NCBI RefSeq assembly: GCF_005870035.1
Contig: NZ_SWJG01000003.1
Span: 586,731 to 650,730, forward strand
DNA length: 64,000 nucleotides
Direction of reading: 5' to 3'
Source of the DNA: Spirosoma lacussanchae
GTDB lineage: Bacteria > Bacteroidota > Bacteroidia > Cytophagales > Spirosomataceae
How positions within the stretch are numbered: position 1 is the first letter of the stretch; each line of letters opens with the position of its first letter. Of the stretch, positions 54,947 to 64,000 are shown piece after piece. The position numbers and the translations under genes were made by a program. Below the pieces are notes generated by a model. That model was given only the letters and a program-made list of their open reading frames with translations. It did no database searches and was not told the origin of the DNA.

Positions 54947-56263
54947 TTGCTCAATTATATCGACCTTTTTGCAGGTGCAGGTGGTTTGTCGGAAGGCTTT
55001 ATAAAGGCGGGATTTACTCCAGTTGCTCATATAGAGATGGATAAGAATGCCTGTCTTAGCCTGAAAACTCGTATATCTTATCATTATTTGAAGTCTCAGG
55101 ATCAATTAGAAATATACTACTCATATTTGAGACAGAATATTAGTCAGGCAGAATTGTACAGTCACGTTCCCAGCCATTTGCTAAAGTCTGCCATTCAGGC
55201 GGAAATAAGTGATTTGTCTATAAAAAATTTATTTGACAGAATTGACAATCTGCTGAATGGCGGCAAAATAGACTTGATTGTTGGAGGACCACCCTGCCAG
55301 GCATATTCTCTCGTGGGTCGGTCAAAAATAAATAGTCTTGGTGATCAACATGTCAGTACCGATATTCGATATGAGTTATATAAGCAATACGGGAGATTTC
55401 TTCAAAAATACCAGCCAGAATATTTTGTTTTTGAAAACGTACTAGGCCTTAGATCAGCAGAAAAAGGGCAACTACTGCTAAGAATAAAGAAATATTTTGA
55501 AAAGGAATGTGGTTACAAAATTGATTGGCGTATAGTAAATGCGTATGAGTATGGTGTACTACAGTTACGAAAAAGGATCATTATTATTGGCAAAAGAGGG
55601 CTTGATCCGTTCGAGTATCCTGAATTTGAGCGGGTTAGGAGGGAAAATAGCTGGAATGTTAAAGAATCCTTATTTTCAGATCTAGAGCCTTTAAGCGTTG
55701 GTGAAGAAAAGCATTATTCACTCTATAAAGATTTGCCCGTAAATTCATATTTACAAAAGCATGGGATAAGGAGCGAAGTGAATTTTGTAACGCAACATAT
55801 CACTCGGCCTCATAACAGTCGTGATTTAGCTATATATCGTCTGGCGATAGAAAAATGGGAAGAAGGAGAGAGGTTGAAGTATCCTGATTTACCAGAGGAA
55901 TTACGCACTCATCGAAACCTGACATCATTTCTCGACAGATATAAAGTTGTAGACCCCGATGGACTATGTCATACAGTAGTGGCACATATAGCTCGTGATG
56001 GCCACTACTACATTTATCCTGACAAAAACCAGACACGTTCACTTTCTGTACGTGAAGCGGCTCGCATTCAATCTTTTCCTGATGATTATTTTTTTGAGGG
56101 TGGTCGTGGGGCAGCGTTTAAACAAATTGGTAACGCCGTCCCTCCACAACTCGCGTTTGTCATTGCCAGAAAAATGAAAGAATTACTGTTAGAGAAACCA
56201 GTTAATGAATTCTATCTACACCCTTACACAACCAGCCCCGCCGAATCCGTCGGCGCTCATTGA
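54947..56263 (+). CDS. dcm: DNA (cytosine-5-)-methyltransferase
   Basis: The 438-residue enzyme has all main m5C motifs: I (YIDLFAGAGGLSEGF), IV (GGPPCQAYSLVGRS with the catalytic Cys), VI (FENVLGL), VIII (LRKRIIIIGKR), IX (SLSVREAARIQSFP) and X (FKQIGNAVPPQLAF). A variable region of about 100 residues before motif IX should choose the target site. The start appears to be TTG at 54947; no ATG lies between the upstream in-frame stop and motif I. The gene is notably AT-rich. Its last 59 bases overlap the next gene. The recognition sequence is unknown. Confidence 0.92.
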   Translation: MLNYIDLFAGAGGLSEGFIKAGFTPVAHIEMDKNACLSLKTRISYHYLKSQDQLEIYYSYLRQNISQAELYSHVPSHLLKSAIQAEISDLSIKNLFDRIDNLLNGGKIDLIVGGPPCQAYSLVGRSKINSLGDQHVSTDIRYELYKQYGRFLQKYQPEYFVFENVLGLRSAEKGQLLLRIKKYFEKECGYKIDWRIVNAYEYGVLQLRKRIIIIGKRGLDPFEYPEFERVRRENSWNVKESLFSDLEPLSVGEEKHYSLYKDLPVNSYLQKHGIRSEVNFVTQHITRPHNSRDLAIYRLAIEKWEEGERLKYPDLPEELRTHRNLTSFLDRYKVVDPDGLCHTVVAHIARDGHYYIYPDKNQTRSLSVREAARIQSFPDDYFFEGGRGAAFKQIGNAVPPQLAFVIARKMKELLLEKPVNEFYLHPYTTSPAESVGAH

Positions 56264-57674
56264 AACCCTTCGTGATATAGGTTATACTATTGAAACTGCT
56301 GTAGCCGATATTGTTGATAATTCTATTTCAGCGGGTGCTCACGATATATACATTGACTTTATTTGGCAGGGCTCTCGTTCGTATATTAGTATTCGTGACA
56401 ATGGTCACGGCATGTCGGAGTCTGAATTAGTTACGGCGCTTCGCCCGGGTTCCCGCAACCCTGCCGAACCGCGCGACCCCAACGATCTAGGTCGGTTTGG
56501 ACTAGGCCTGAAAACGGCTTCGTTTTCGCAGTGCCGCAAGGTAACTGTCTTCTCGAAACCAGAAAACCGCAATGTATGCTATTGGGCGTGGGATTTAGAT
56601 TACGTAGCCGACACTGGCTTGTGGAATCTGGTAAAGCCCGAACCGGCTTATAGACTTCCTGTTTTACTGAACCAGCAAAAAAGTGGCACCATTGTGCTTT
56701 GGGAATTGCTCGACCGCATCGTAACCAATGCCTCTGCTACCGACGAGAAAGCCCATGCCCAGTTTCTGGGTACTGCCGACACGGTAAAACAACACTTAGC
56801 AATGGTATTTCACCGGTTTTTGGAGCGAGGCCGGTTTAAACTCTATTTCAACGATAGCCCAGTCAAACCGTGGGACCCGTTTCTCAAGGGCGCCGACGGC
56901 GCACAACCCTGTGGCGAGGAGTTTTACCAAAATGGGGCAGTAAGCGTAAAGGGATATGTACTACCTTACCATAAACGATTAACGACGGATAAGTTTGTCG
57001 AAGCGGGGGGGCTCCGAGGCTGGAATGACCTACAGGGCTTCTATATATACCGCAATGAACGGTTATTGGTGGCTGGTAGCTGGTTGGGGATGTTCAAAAA
57101 GGAAGAGCATGTAAAGTTAGCTCGTATTCAGGTCGATATTCCCAATACGCTCGATAAAGAATGGCATATTGACGTTAAAAAGTCGATGGCGCATCCGCCC
57201 TATGGAAGCACAGGGCCATTAAAAACTTTCGCCAAAGCGGTACGTGACAAAGCCATTGCGGTGTACAGAAACGTAGGGCGCATTAATAACCCCGGTATTC
57301 CGCTGGCTCATCAGGAGTTGTGGCTCGAACGTAAACGTCATGACAAGCGGTACTATGAAATCAATCGGCAACATCCACTGGTAACGGATTTTATAGCTAA
57401 GTATCCCGATGCAGGCTCATCGTTTAATAACCTGCTAAAGTTTGTTGAAGAAACGATTCCAATCCGGTCGATTATGATTCGGGAAAATGAGTCTCCCGAA
57501 GAACAAGCCCAGCCGTTCGAACAAACTAGCCATGAACCTATTAAACAAACTGCAACGGCTATGTTTCAGGCACAGTGCGCCAAAGGCAAAACACCCGAAG
57601 AAGCCCGCAATCTTATTCTAAGCATCCACCCCTTTTCACTCTTTCCGGAGTACGTTCAATCCCTTACTTGCTGA
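56205..57674 (+). CDS. GHKL ATPase (MutL/MORC-like) of an Mza-like system
   Basis: The 489-residue protein has the GHKL ATP-binding motifs: N-box ADIVDNSISAGAHD (about 33-46), DNGHGMSESEL (about 66-76) and GRFGLGLKTASFSQ (about 99-112). In most GHKL ATPases the catalytic acid four residues before the Asn is Glu; here it is Asp, a feature I believe is common in this defence-linked branch. The gene overlaps the methylase gene by 59 bases and precedes a Z1 gene by six. With Z1, a DUF and AIPR it forms the set reported as an antiphage system called Mza. Its trigger and DNA target are unknown. Confidence 0.85.
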   Translation: MNSIYTLTQPAPPNPSALIETLRDIGYTIETAVADIVDNSISAGAHDIYIDFIWQGSRSYISIRDNGHGMSESELVTALRPGSRNPAEPRDPNDLGRFGLGLKTASFSQCRKVTVFSKPENRNVCYWAWDLDYVADTGLWNLVKPEPAYRLPVLLNQQKSGTIVLWELLDRIVTNASATDEKAHAQFLGTADTVKQHLAMVFHRFLERGRFKLYFNDSPVKPWDPFLKGADGAQPCGEEFYQNGAVSVKGYVLPYHKRLTTDKFVEAGGLRGWNDLQGFYIYRNERLLVAGSWLGMFKKEEHVKLARIQVDIPNTLDKEWHIDVKKSMAHPPYGSTGPLKTFAKAVRDKAIAVYRNVGRINNPGIPLAHQELWLERKRHDKRYYEINRQHPLVTDFIAKYPDAGSSFNNLLKFVEETIPIRSIMIRENESPEEQAQPFEQTSHEPIKQTATAMFQAQCAKGKTPEEARNLILSIHPFSLFPEYVQSLTC

Positions 57675-57680
57675 TATTGT

Positions 57681-60434
57681 ATGCAAAACGCTTTACGGAC
57701 GTTGCGGACACTTCTGCCCGCTAACACGTCGCTTACCCGGGATATTATAGACAAGAATGTAGACATTATTTTAAGCATTCCTCAGTTTAGTCATGTAGAC
57801 CGGGAAATGCTGATTAAAGAGGTAGAAACTCTCTATAACATTCGGGCGGAAGGCTGGACTTCGCTCGAAGGTAAAGACTCTCGTCGTCCTTGGCTTACAA
57901 ACCGCCGGGCCACTATCCAATGGAACTTCTGGGATCGGTACTATAGCTATCTTGAAGATTATAAAGGGTTTGCGCCTGATACTCTCCGCCGTCTCGACCG
58001 TTTGACAGATGATATTGTCGATAAACTTTTTGACCCAACCATTCTTAATGTAAAAGTTGACAAGCGTGGGTTGGTAGTAGGACAAGTACAGTCTGGAAAA
58101 ACATCTAATTACACTGGACTGATTTGCAAAGCGGTTGACGCTGGATACAAGCTCATTATTGTGCTGGCGGGTATTCACAACAACCTGCGAGCACAAACCC
58201 AACTACGGCTCGACGAAGGATTTCTAGGCTTTGATACTCAGTCAGCCCGTAATTATTACAACGCTAACGCTGATTTTGGCGTGAGTCAGGTAAAAAAAGG
58301 AATTGTTGCACATTCGATTACATCAAGCCATGACTTAGGTGATTTTTCGGCAGGAGCTTTTACATCGCTGGGGCTGAATTTCGACACAAATGAGCCAATC
58401 GTACTAGTCGTCAAGAAAAATACCAGTGTTCTCAGGCGATTGGCAACTTGGCTTAAATCTAAGGCTCAAACCGATGAGGAGGGTAATAAATACATTGGCA
58501 GCAAATCACTATTGCTGATTGATGATGAGGCCGACCATGCTTCTATTAATACGAATAAAGACCCTAATAAGCCTACTCGTATTAACAGTCAGATTCGAGA
58601 TGTATTGCGGCTCTTCTACAAAAGTGCTTACGTTGGTTATACGGCTACACCATTCGCCAACATTTTTATTCCGATTGATCAGGACGAGCTTTTTCCGGCC
58701 GATTTCATTATTAATCTACCGCCACCTAGCAACTATATCGGTCCGGAGCGAGTATTTGGTTTTCAGTTGCTTAGCGATGGAAGGACTATAGAAGACACAC
58801 TGCCGATTGTCCATCGGATTATAGATGCTGATCCCTTTATGCCAGACAATGAACGTGAGGCTCCGTTGCCTGATGCCATTCCTGAATCATTAAAACTGGC
58901 CATTCGGTGTTTCATTCTAGTGTGTGCAATTCGGCGGTTACGTGGTCAGGAGCGCGAACATAATTCTATGCTGGTTCACGTAACGCGTTTCAATATCCGG
59001 CAAGAGCAGATTACCGAATTGGTCGACAGTGTTTTTGCCTATTATAAACGCGGCTTGGATCAGAATGACCCAATTGTTTTAGGCTTGTTTCGTAAAGCCT
59101 TTGAGGAGGACTCGACCAATTACACATCATTCAGAACCACTACTCAACGAATTTTAGCTTCGCCCCTGTGTGAGCTTGACCCAGCTATGCAAGTACATAG
59201 CTGGGAGGATGTACGTCCACATCTTCACACGGCAGCAGCCCGCGTGAAGGTGCGCGCTATTAATGGCCGGTCGGGTGACGTATTAGATTATTACGAGCAG
59301 AAAGATGGACTGTCGGTCATTGCCATTGGGGGTGACAAACTTTCTCGTGGACTAACGCTTGAAGGGCTTGCCGTCAGCTATTTTTTACGCCCATCCAAAA
59401 TGTACGATACGCTGATGCAAATGGGACGTTGGTTTGGTTACCGACCAGGTTATCCGGATTTATGCCGCCTGTTTACCAGTCGTGAATTAAACGAATGGTT
59501 TTGCCATATTACGTTAGCGTCGGAAGAATTAAGAGCCGAGTTCGACTTTATGGCAAGTGTGCGGGCAACGCCCGACGAATATGCGCTTAAAGTTCGAACG
59601 CATCCGGGCGGTTTGCAGATTACCGCTGCTAACAAATTACGTAAAGCGAAAGAGCTGTCGTTTTCCTTTGCCGGCCGACTAGTAGAAACCTATTTATTTC
59701 AAACCCAACCCAGCATCATCTCCGAGAATCTAGCAAACGCGCAGCGTTTTGTGGCTGGTTTAGGGGCGTATAAACGTCGGCAAGCAGAGCATTACGTGTG
59801 GGAGACTGTACCAGCAAAATTGGTAATAAATTTTTTGTTAGGCTATCGAACAGCCAAAACGCTGTATCGTGCCGATTCAAGAGCCGTAGCCAAATTTATC
59901 GATGTTCAGGTACGCAATGACGAAATTACTAACTGGACAGTAGTACTTATTTCGCGCAAAAAGCCAGAACGAAGTACTCCCTATACTATTGATGGGGAAG
60001 TGGTTAATGTCGGCCATTTGATTCGAAAAGCGGAAGATAAAAATGATGGTGACGGTACCTACTACCTACGCAAATCGCACATCATAAGCCCAGAGCATGA
60101 ATTCATTGACCTTGACAAAGGTCAATACGACGAAGCATTTCGATTAACTGCCGAGAAACGCAAAGCTGACGGGAAGACTGGTGAACCCGATTATCCTAAC
60201 GGAGAGATTGTTCGCGATAAACGTAATAAACAAACGGCTCTTCTTCTGCTCTACACACTTGACCCTGAGCCAGCTGGGTTACCGGCTGATAGTCCGGCTA
60301 TTACGGGTTATGCCATAAGCTTTCCGTCCAGTGGATATAGCGGAGCCGTTTCATACGCCGTTCATGAGCAATTAGTAGAACTTCTAAATCAGCAAGACAC
60401 CATTGACGATGAGCCCGATGCCGACGAAGATTGA
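57681..60434 (+). CDS. Z1-domain ATPase/endonuclease-like protein
   Basis: The 917-residue protein has the P-loop GQVQSGKTSNYTGL (about 133-146), a DEAD-type Walker B LLLIDDEADHAS (about 276-287) and the helicase-like motif VI QMGRWFGYRPGY (about 578-589), preceded by KLSRGLTLEGL. These fit Z1 proteins, an SF2-like group found beside MutL/MORC-type ATPases in restriction and defence loci. It likely moves on or remodels DNA. The gene is six bases after the GHKL gene and overlaps the next gene. A separate nuclease site was not seen in it. Confidence 0.9.
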   Translation: MQNALRTLRTLLPANTSLTRDIIDKNVDIILSIPQFSHVDREMLIKEVETLYNIRAEGWTSLEGKDSRRPWLTNRRATIQWNFWDRYYSYLEDYKGFAPDTLRRLDRLTDDIVDKLFDPTILNVKVDKRGLVVGQVQSGKTSNYTGLICKAVDAGYKLIIVLAGIHNNLRAQTQLRLDEGFLGFDTQSARNYYNANADFGVSQVKKGIVAHSITSSHDLGDFSAGAFTSLGLNFDTNEPIVLVVKKNTSVLRRLATWLKSKAQTDEEGNKYIGSKSLLLIDDEADHASINTNKDPNKPTRINSQIRDVLRLFYKSAYVGYTATPFANIFIPIDQDELFPADFIINLPPPSNYIGPERVFGFQLLSDGRTIEDTLPIVHRIIDADPFMPDNEREAPLPDAIPESLKLAIRCFILVCAIRRLRGQEREHNSMLVHVTRFNIRQEQITELVDSVFAYYKRGLDQNDPIVLGLFRKAFEEDSTNYTSFRTTTQRILASPLCELDPAMQVHSWEDVRPHLHTAAARVKVRAINGRSGDVLDYYEQKDGLSVIAIGGDKLSRGLTLEGLAVSYFLRPSKMYDTLMQMGRWFGYRPGYPDLCRLFTSRELNEWFCHITLASEELRAEFDFMASVRATPDEYALKVRTHPGGLQITAANKLRKAKELSFSFAGRLVETYLFQTQPSIISENLANAQRFVAGLGAYKRRQAEHYVWETVPAKLVINFLLGYRTAKTLYRADSRAVAKFIDVQVRNDEITNWTVVLISRKKPERSTPYTIDGEVVNVGHLIRKAEDKNDGDGTYYLRKSHIISPEHEFIDLDKGQYDEAFRLTAEKRKADGKTGEPDYPNGEIVRDKRNKQTALLLLYTLDPEPAGLPADSPAITGYAISFPSSGYSGAVSYAVHEQLVELLNQQDTIDDEPDADED

Positions 60435-61410
60435 AACGCTCTGGACTGATCTGGAAGCTGATACAACTGCTACGTCCGGCTTGCTCTATCGTCGGTATGC
60501 TGTATCGGTAAAACCGGACATTTTCGCCGGTATTCGTCGAACGGCAAGCGGAGTGCAGCGGCTGCTAGCCGTGAGTTTACCAGCGCCTGTTATTACAGAA
60601 TCAGTAACCTTGCAGGGCCTTATCCTCAGTGTTGAAACCGACACCGCCCGACCCGGTCGCCAAATGGTTTTGCTTTCGCTCACTGATCCGGCACAAACTG
60701 ATTTGTTCGCCGTAGTTTGTGAAGATTTGATCGCCCAAATCGCCGATGAACCAACGCATCAAAACGTATTGAACGCATTGCTGGGCCGACTGGAACAATG
60801 GACAACCTTATTTGAGAACTTGTCGCCGGGTGGCTTGTCAGTTGAAAAACGACAGGGATTATTTGGTGAGTTATGGTTTCTGAACCGCTGGCTCGATACT
60901 GGTGGAAACCCTGCTGACTGCCTCACAGCTTGGACGGGGCCGGGAGGGAGCATTCACGATTTTCAGCTATCAGACCAGTCTATTGAGCTAAAAACAACCT
61001 CATCTGTTAATCCGCAAAGTATTCAAATCAGCAATGAGCGACAATTAGATGATAGCGGCTTATCGCATCTATGGCTCTGGATGCTTACGCTTGATGTTCG
61101 TCCGAGCGGTGGTCAATCACTTAATGAACTAGTCGATGTATTGCTGTACAAATTGAGTGGGTTGCCCATGCTACATAATCAGTTTAGGCTAAAACTTTAT
61201 CAGGCTGGCTACCAGTATGTTCACCGCTCTGTATACGATACAACCACTTATACGCTACGTACTGAACAGGTTTTCAGAGTAAGTGAGGGATTTCCGCGGA
61301 TAAAGCTTGACCAACTTCCGATCGGGGTAAGCGCTGTTCGCTACGCCATTGCCCTGATGGCTTGCCATCCTTTTCAGGTTGAATCAGCCGATGTTTTTGC
61401 CCAGTTATAG
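60409..61410 (+). CDS. PD-(D/E)XK motif protein (DUF4420-like)
   Basis: The protein has about 333 residues. ATGs at 60409 and 60418 both lie within the end of the Z1 frame; the overlap suggests coupling. FGELWFLNRWLD is followed by a nuclease-type site GSIHDFQL...QSIELKTT (Asp about 184, Glu-x-Lys about 193-195). Homologues next to Z1 genes carry the same motif and are labelled DUF4420. It may provide the nuclease activity of the system, or recognise DNA. The assignment rests on motif and gene order. Confidence 0.82.
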   Translation: MSPMPTKIETLWTDLEADTTATSGLLYRRYAVSVKPDIFAGIRRTASGVQRLLAVSLPAPVITESVTLQGLILSVETDTARPGRQMVLLSLTDPAQTDLFAVVCEDLIAQIADEPTHQNVLNALLGRLEQWTTLFENLSPGGLSVEKRQGLFGELWFLNRWLDTGGNPADCLTAWTGPGGSIHDFQLSDQSIELKTTSSVNPQSIQISNERQLDDSGLSHLWLWMLTLDVRPSGGQSLNELVDVLLYKLSGLPMLHNQFRLKLYQAGYQYVHRSVYDTTTYTLRTEQVFRVSEGFPRIKLDQLPIGVSAVRYAIALMACHPFQVESADVFAQL

Positions 61411-61430
61411 ATTTCTATCCTTACTACACC

Positions 61431-63569
61431 ATGTCAACCGAAAGCGAACAAACACAACTACTTCAATTTTATACCGATCTCCGTCAGCGTATTACCGCCA
61501 CCGCCGAAGCAGGTGAACTGGGTGGCTTCCAAGAGGAGATATTTACGAGTATAGTTTTGAATGAATACCTCTCGGCCACTGGTGATACCGAAAACGCCCG
61601 CGAGTGCCGTGATGTGAAGGAGAATGCTGCCGGTCAGAAAATGCATAAGATTAACGGATATGCACTGAGCGAGGGGGCCGAAAACCTTGATTTGTTTATC
61701 ACCATTTACAGAGGCTATGACGAGCCGCAACGTATTGGTCGGGAAGAAGTTACAGCCGCTTTTAACCAATGTCGCCGTTTTTTGAACAATGCTTTTAAAG
61801 GATATTGGAAGGACATGGACGAATCGGCAGCAGCTTATGATTTCGCTAAAGAAATCTGCCATAATAGAAACGAATTAGTACGGGCTAATCTGTTTATATT
61901 AACTGATGGGGAGTGTGCAGTAGAGCCACCCAAAAGCGACCGCTTAGATAAAACCGATTTACTACTAACATATCGGGTCATAGACATCCAGTATCTGGCC
62001 AGAATTGAACAGGGTGAGCCTACTCCTATTATTATTGATTTCGTCCAGCGAACCGGAAAAAGTTTACCCTGTTTGTCAATCCCAACCAAAAGCGATCAAT
62101 ACGAGACGTATCTGGCTGCTGTCCCGGGAGATATACTGGCAAATATATATGAAGAGTACGGGGCACGACTACTGGAAATGAACGTGCGTTCATTTTTGCA
62201 GTTTACCGTGGGAACAAATAAAGGCATACGACAAACAATTCTGAAGGAACCTGATATGTTCCTAGCGTATAACAATGGCATTGCAGCCACAGCTGATTCC
62301 GTTGAGTTAACTTCTGATAGTGGAGCTATCAAGTCCTTGACAGGCTTACAGATTGTTAATGGTGGTCAAACAACAGCCAGTATTTTCTATACGCAGCGGA
62401 AAGACAAAGCAGATGTCAGCCAAATTTTTGTGCAGATGAAACTGTCGGTTATCAAATCACGCAATGATGTTGGCTCCATTGTTAACAATATTTCGCGCTA
62501 TGCCAATACACAAAACAAAGTTTCTGAGTCAGATCTAAGCGCCAATAATCCATTTCACACAGAATTGGAAGTACTGTCGCGCACGATCTGGACACCTGCA
62601 CAATCTGGTCAAAACCAGCAAACCCATTGGTTCTATGAACGGGCACGGGCTCAGTACAAGAATGCACTGGCTCGGGAATTCAATGCAACAAACCGTAAAA
62701 AGTTTGAGTTACAAAATCCCCGGAAGCAGCTCTTTGTTAAAGAAGATTTAGCGAAGTACTTGAATGTCTGGAATGAGTTGCCATGGTACGTTGTGCGCGG
62801 TAGCCAGAAGAATTACGGCATTTTCATGAGTATGCTAAAAACAAAGGAACGAAAGCCTACGAATATTTTCTTTGAGGATGCAATTGCCAAAGCCATTCTC
62901 TTCAGAACAGCTGAAGAGGTGTATGGCCGCCAACCCAATGCTATTGGCGATCTACGGTATGTAACTGTTCCATACACCTTAGCCTGGTTAAGTAGGACCT
63001 TAAATGGTCAGCTTGACCTTTTGAAAATATGGAAGGAACAGCGCATTTCCCGTGAATTACGAATTATACTCTATGAGCTGATGATTGCCATAGAGAAGGC
63101 AATTAAAGCCAGTGCGCCAGGTGCCCTTTATGGAGAGTGGGCAAAGAAAGAAGATTGCTGGAGACAACTGCGTAATAAATCGTTTGCTCTTGATATGACC
63201 TTTATTCAGGCAGACCTGATAGATCCAGCTAACCCACCCATACGCAGAATAGTGACAGATGATGTAGAAACAGCAAGGCGTCAGGAGATCGCTGACCAGT
63301 TGTGCAGCATACCAGCTATTGTTTGGGAGCAAATTGAGGAGTGGGGACGCATACATGGTAAATTATCATTCAATCAGCGACGAATCGTTGCCGGCATAGG
63401 AAAGACAATAAGGCAGTGGGGTAAGCGCTCATCCGAACGACTTGATGACAACGCAACGACTTCTGGGCCGCTTATTGTTGATATTGTAAAAGAACATGCT
63501 CCACAGTTTTTAGTAAATATGCCGGATGATGTAACGCCGATCGTGGATAAACCTATGCACAGGGAATAG
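61431..63569 (+). CDS. AIPR-family protein
   Basis: The 712-residue protein has the AIPR (abortive infection phage resistance) signature: LEMNVRSFLQFTVGTNKGIRQTI near residues 245-265, FLAYNNGIAATAD near 280 and LQIVNGGQTTASIF near 305, followed by MKLSVIKSRND and NISRYANTQNKVSESDL. The family occurs in several defence systems and is thought to act as the effector or a DNA-processing part. It is the last gene of the run, 20 bases after the DUF4420-like gene, and ends at a long hairpin. Confidence 0.9.
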   Translation: MSTESEQTQLLQFYTDLRQRITATAEAGELGGFQEEIFTSIVLNEYLSATGDTENARECRDVKENAAGQKMHKINGYALSEGAENLDLFITIYRGYDEPQRIGREEVTAAFNQCRRFLNNAFKGYWKDMDESAAAYDFAKEICHNRNELVRANLFILTDGECAVEPPKSDRLDKTDLLLTYRVIDIQYLARIEQGEPTPIIIDFVQRTGKSLPCLSIPTKSDQYETYLAAVPGDILANIYEEYGARLLEMNVRSFLQFTVGTNKGIRQTILKEPDMFLAYNNGIAATADSVELTSDSGAIKSLTGLQIVNGGQTTASIFYTQRKDKADVSQIFVQMKLSVIKSRNDVGSIVNNISRYANTQNKVSESDLSANNPFHTELEVLSRTIWTPAQSGQNQQTHWFYERARAQYKNALAREFNATNRKKFELQNPRKQLFVKEDLAKYLNVWNELPWYVVRGSQKNYGIFMSMLKTKERKPTNIFFEDAIAKAILFRTAEEVYGRQPNAIGDLRYVTVPYTLAWLSRTLNGQLDLLKIWKEQRISRELRIILYELMIAIEKAIKASAPGALYGEWAKKEDCWRQLRNKSFALDMTFIQADLIDPANPPIRRIVTDDVETARRQEIADQLCSIPAIVWEQIEEWGRIHGKLSFNQRRIVAGIGKTIRQWGKRSSERLDDNATTSGPLIVDIVKEHAPQFLVNMPDDVTPIVDKPMHRE

Positions 63570-63929
63570 AAGTCCTGCCCCCAGTGATTATAGAACTGAT
63601 CAATAAGGCTGTTACTTAGGATGGGCGATATCAAAGTTTTGCCTATCCTAAGTAACGGCCTTACAAGAGGTATGAGCGATGTGTACAAAGCTCTTACTGT
63701 AAGCAATCAGGAGATTATTACTAGAAAAATAAGTGTTCTTACATCTAGAGGTTTCAATCCCAAAGGCTAGACATACGTCGTTCTATCTGTCGCATTGAAC
63801 TTCCAGCCGCGTCAGGAGTGCCTTTTGCGTAGTAATATGAGCATATCTGATCGTTAGACGGAATTATAACTTCTGGACCTGCTACATTTGACTGGACATT
63901 AAGTTAAGTGTGATCTAACTTAGTGAACC
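63570..63929. other. Non-coding region between AIPR gene and IS3-family element
   Basis: No gene seen. It contains the terminator-like hairpin at 63604-63663 and, from about 63874, a sequence starting TGGACCTGCTAC that could be the left terminal repeat of the insertion sequence. Confidence 0.6.
63604..63663 (+). terminator. Long imperfect hairpin after the defence operon
   Basis: TAAGGCTGTTACTTAGGATG and following bases pair with GGC...CCTATCCTAAGTAACGGCC at the right, about 23 bp with two G-U pairs, around a 14-base loop. It closes the AIPR transcript. Its arms also resemble a small palindromic insertion. Confidence 0.7.
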
Positions 63930-64000
63930 ATGAAAACCAGCAGAAGACAGTACGACGAGGAGTTCAAACGGATGGCCGTCGAGCTCTCCCTAGCTAAAGA
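63874..64000 (+). mobile_element. Left part of an IS3-family insertion sequence
   Basis: A transposase OrfA start at 63930 follows a candidate terminal repeat TGGACCTGCTACATTTGACT at 63874. The element continues beyond the window, so the right end and target duplication cannot be checked. Confidence 0.55.
63930..64000 (+). CDS. IS3-family transposase OrfA, N-terminal fragment
   Basis: The visible 23 residues, MKTSRRQYDEEFKRMAVELS followed by LAK, are typical of the helix-turn-helix OrfA of IS3-family elements (RRxYxEEFKxxAVxL). The gene is cut by the window end. OrfA binds the element's ends and, with OrfB, makes the transposase through frameshifting. Confidence 0.75.
   Translation, partial: MKTSRRQYDEEFKRMAVELSLAK

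Overview
The window looks like chromosomal DNA from a Bacteroidota member of the order Cytophagales, close to Spirosoma. The grounds are the protein content (FecR anti-sigma factor, SusC/SusD pair, adjacent eno and ftsB genes, gliding-bacteria-style surface protein) and several promoters of the Bacteroidota form TTG-N19/20-TAnnTTTG. No rRNA is present, so the genus is inferred.

Layout. 0-9.4 kb: end of carA, an orphan FecR, a large SF1 helicase, a TerC-type membrane protein, a glycosyltransferase, and a divergent type III polyketide synthase/UbiA prenyltransferase pair. 9.5-12 kb: tRNA-Gly, then a tRNA-Leu(UAA) gene split by a group I intron whose P1 loop carries a broken HNH homing-endonuclease gene, then an Abi_2/HEPN abortive-infection gene behind a structured RNA. 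The Abi module is bracketed by two ~65-bp direct repeats, the first of which starts in the tRNA-Leu 3' end. 12-17.5 kb: secreted six-hairpin glycosidase-like protein, Hsp20, hemC, an orphan ABC permease with a His-rich loop. 17.5-25.8 kb: a minus-strand signalling cluster with a response regulator-adenylyl cyclase, a response regulator, two histidine kinases sharing a 323-bp identical tract, and a transporter-HEAT-cyclic-nucleotide-binding fusion. 26-53 kb: mostly housekeeping genes (sucA-sucB, gpmI, protein tyrosine phosphatase, ftsB, eno, recA, gltA, uvrA), with a xisH-xisI pair, a SusCD locus followed by two hydrolases, and a large surface protein. 53.5-64 kb: a defence island starting at an antitoxin and a truncated PIN toxin, then vsr, an unknown gene, a cytosine methyltransferase, a GHKL (MutL/MORC-like) ATPase, a Z1 protein, a PD-(D/E)XK protein and an AIPR protein. 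It ends at a long hairpin and the left part of an IS3-family element cut by the window edge.

How the parts fit. SucA and SucB form the first two components of 2-oxoglutarate dehydrogenase and GltA feeds the same cycle; GpmI and enolase are consecutive glycolytic steps. The signalling cluster has a predicted cAMP producer and a predicted cyclic-nucleotide reader in one gene neighbourhood. The defence genes overlap or nearly touch, which suggests one transcript combining DNA methylation, mismatch repair and an Mza-like effector set.

Most notable are the intron-split tRNA-Leu, the Abi module with its candidate RNA between att-like repeats, the methylase-linked Mza-like operon, and intergenic hairpins with perfect or near-perfect stems of 26-29 bp.
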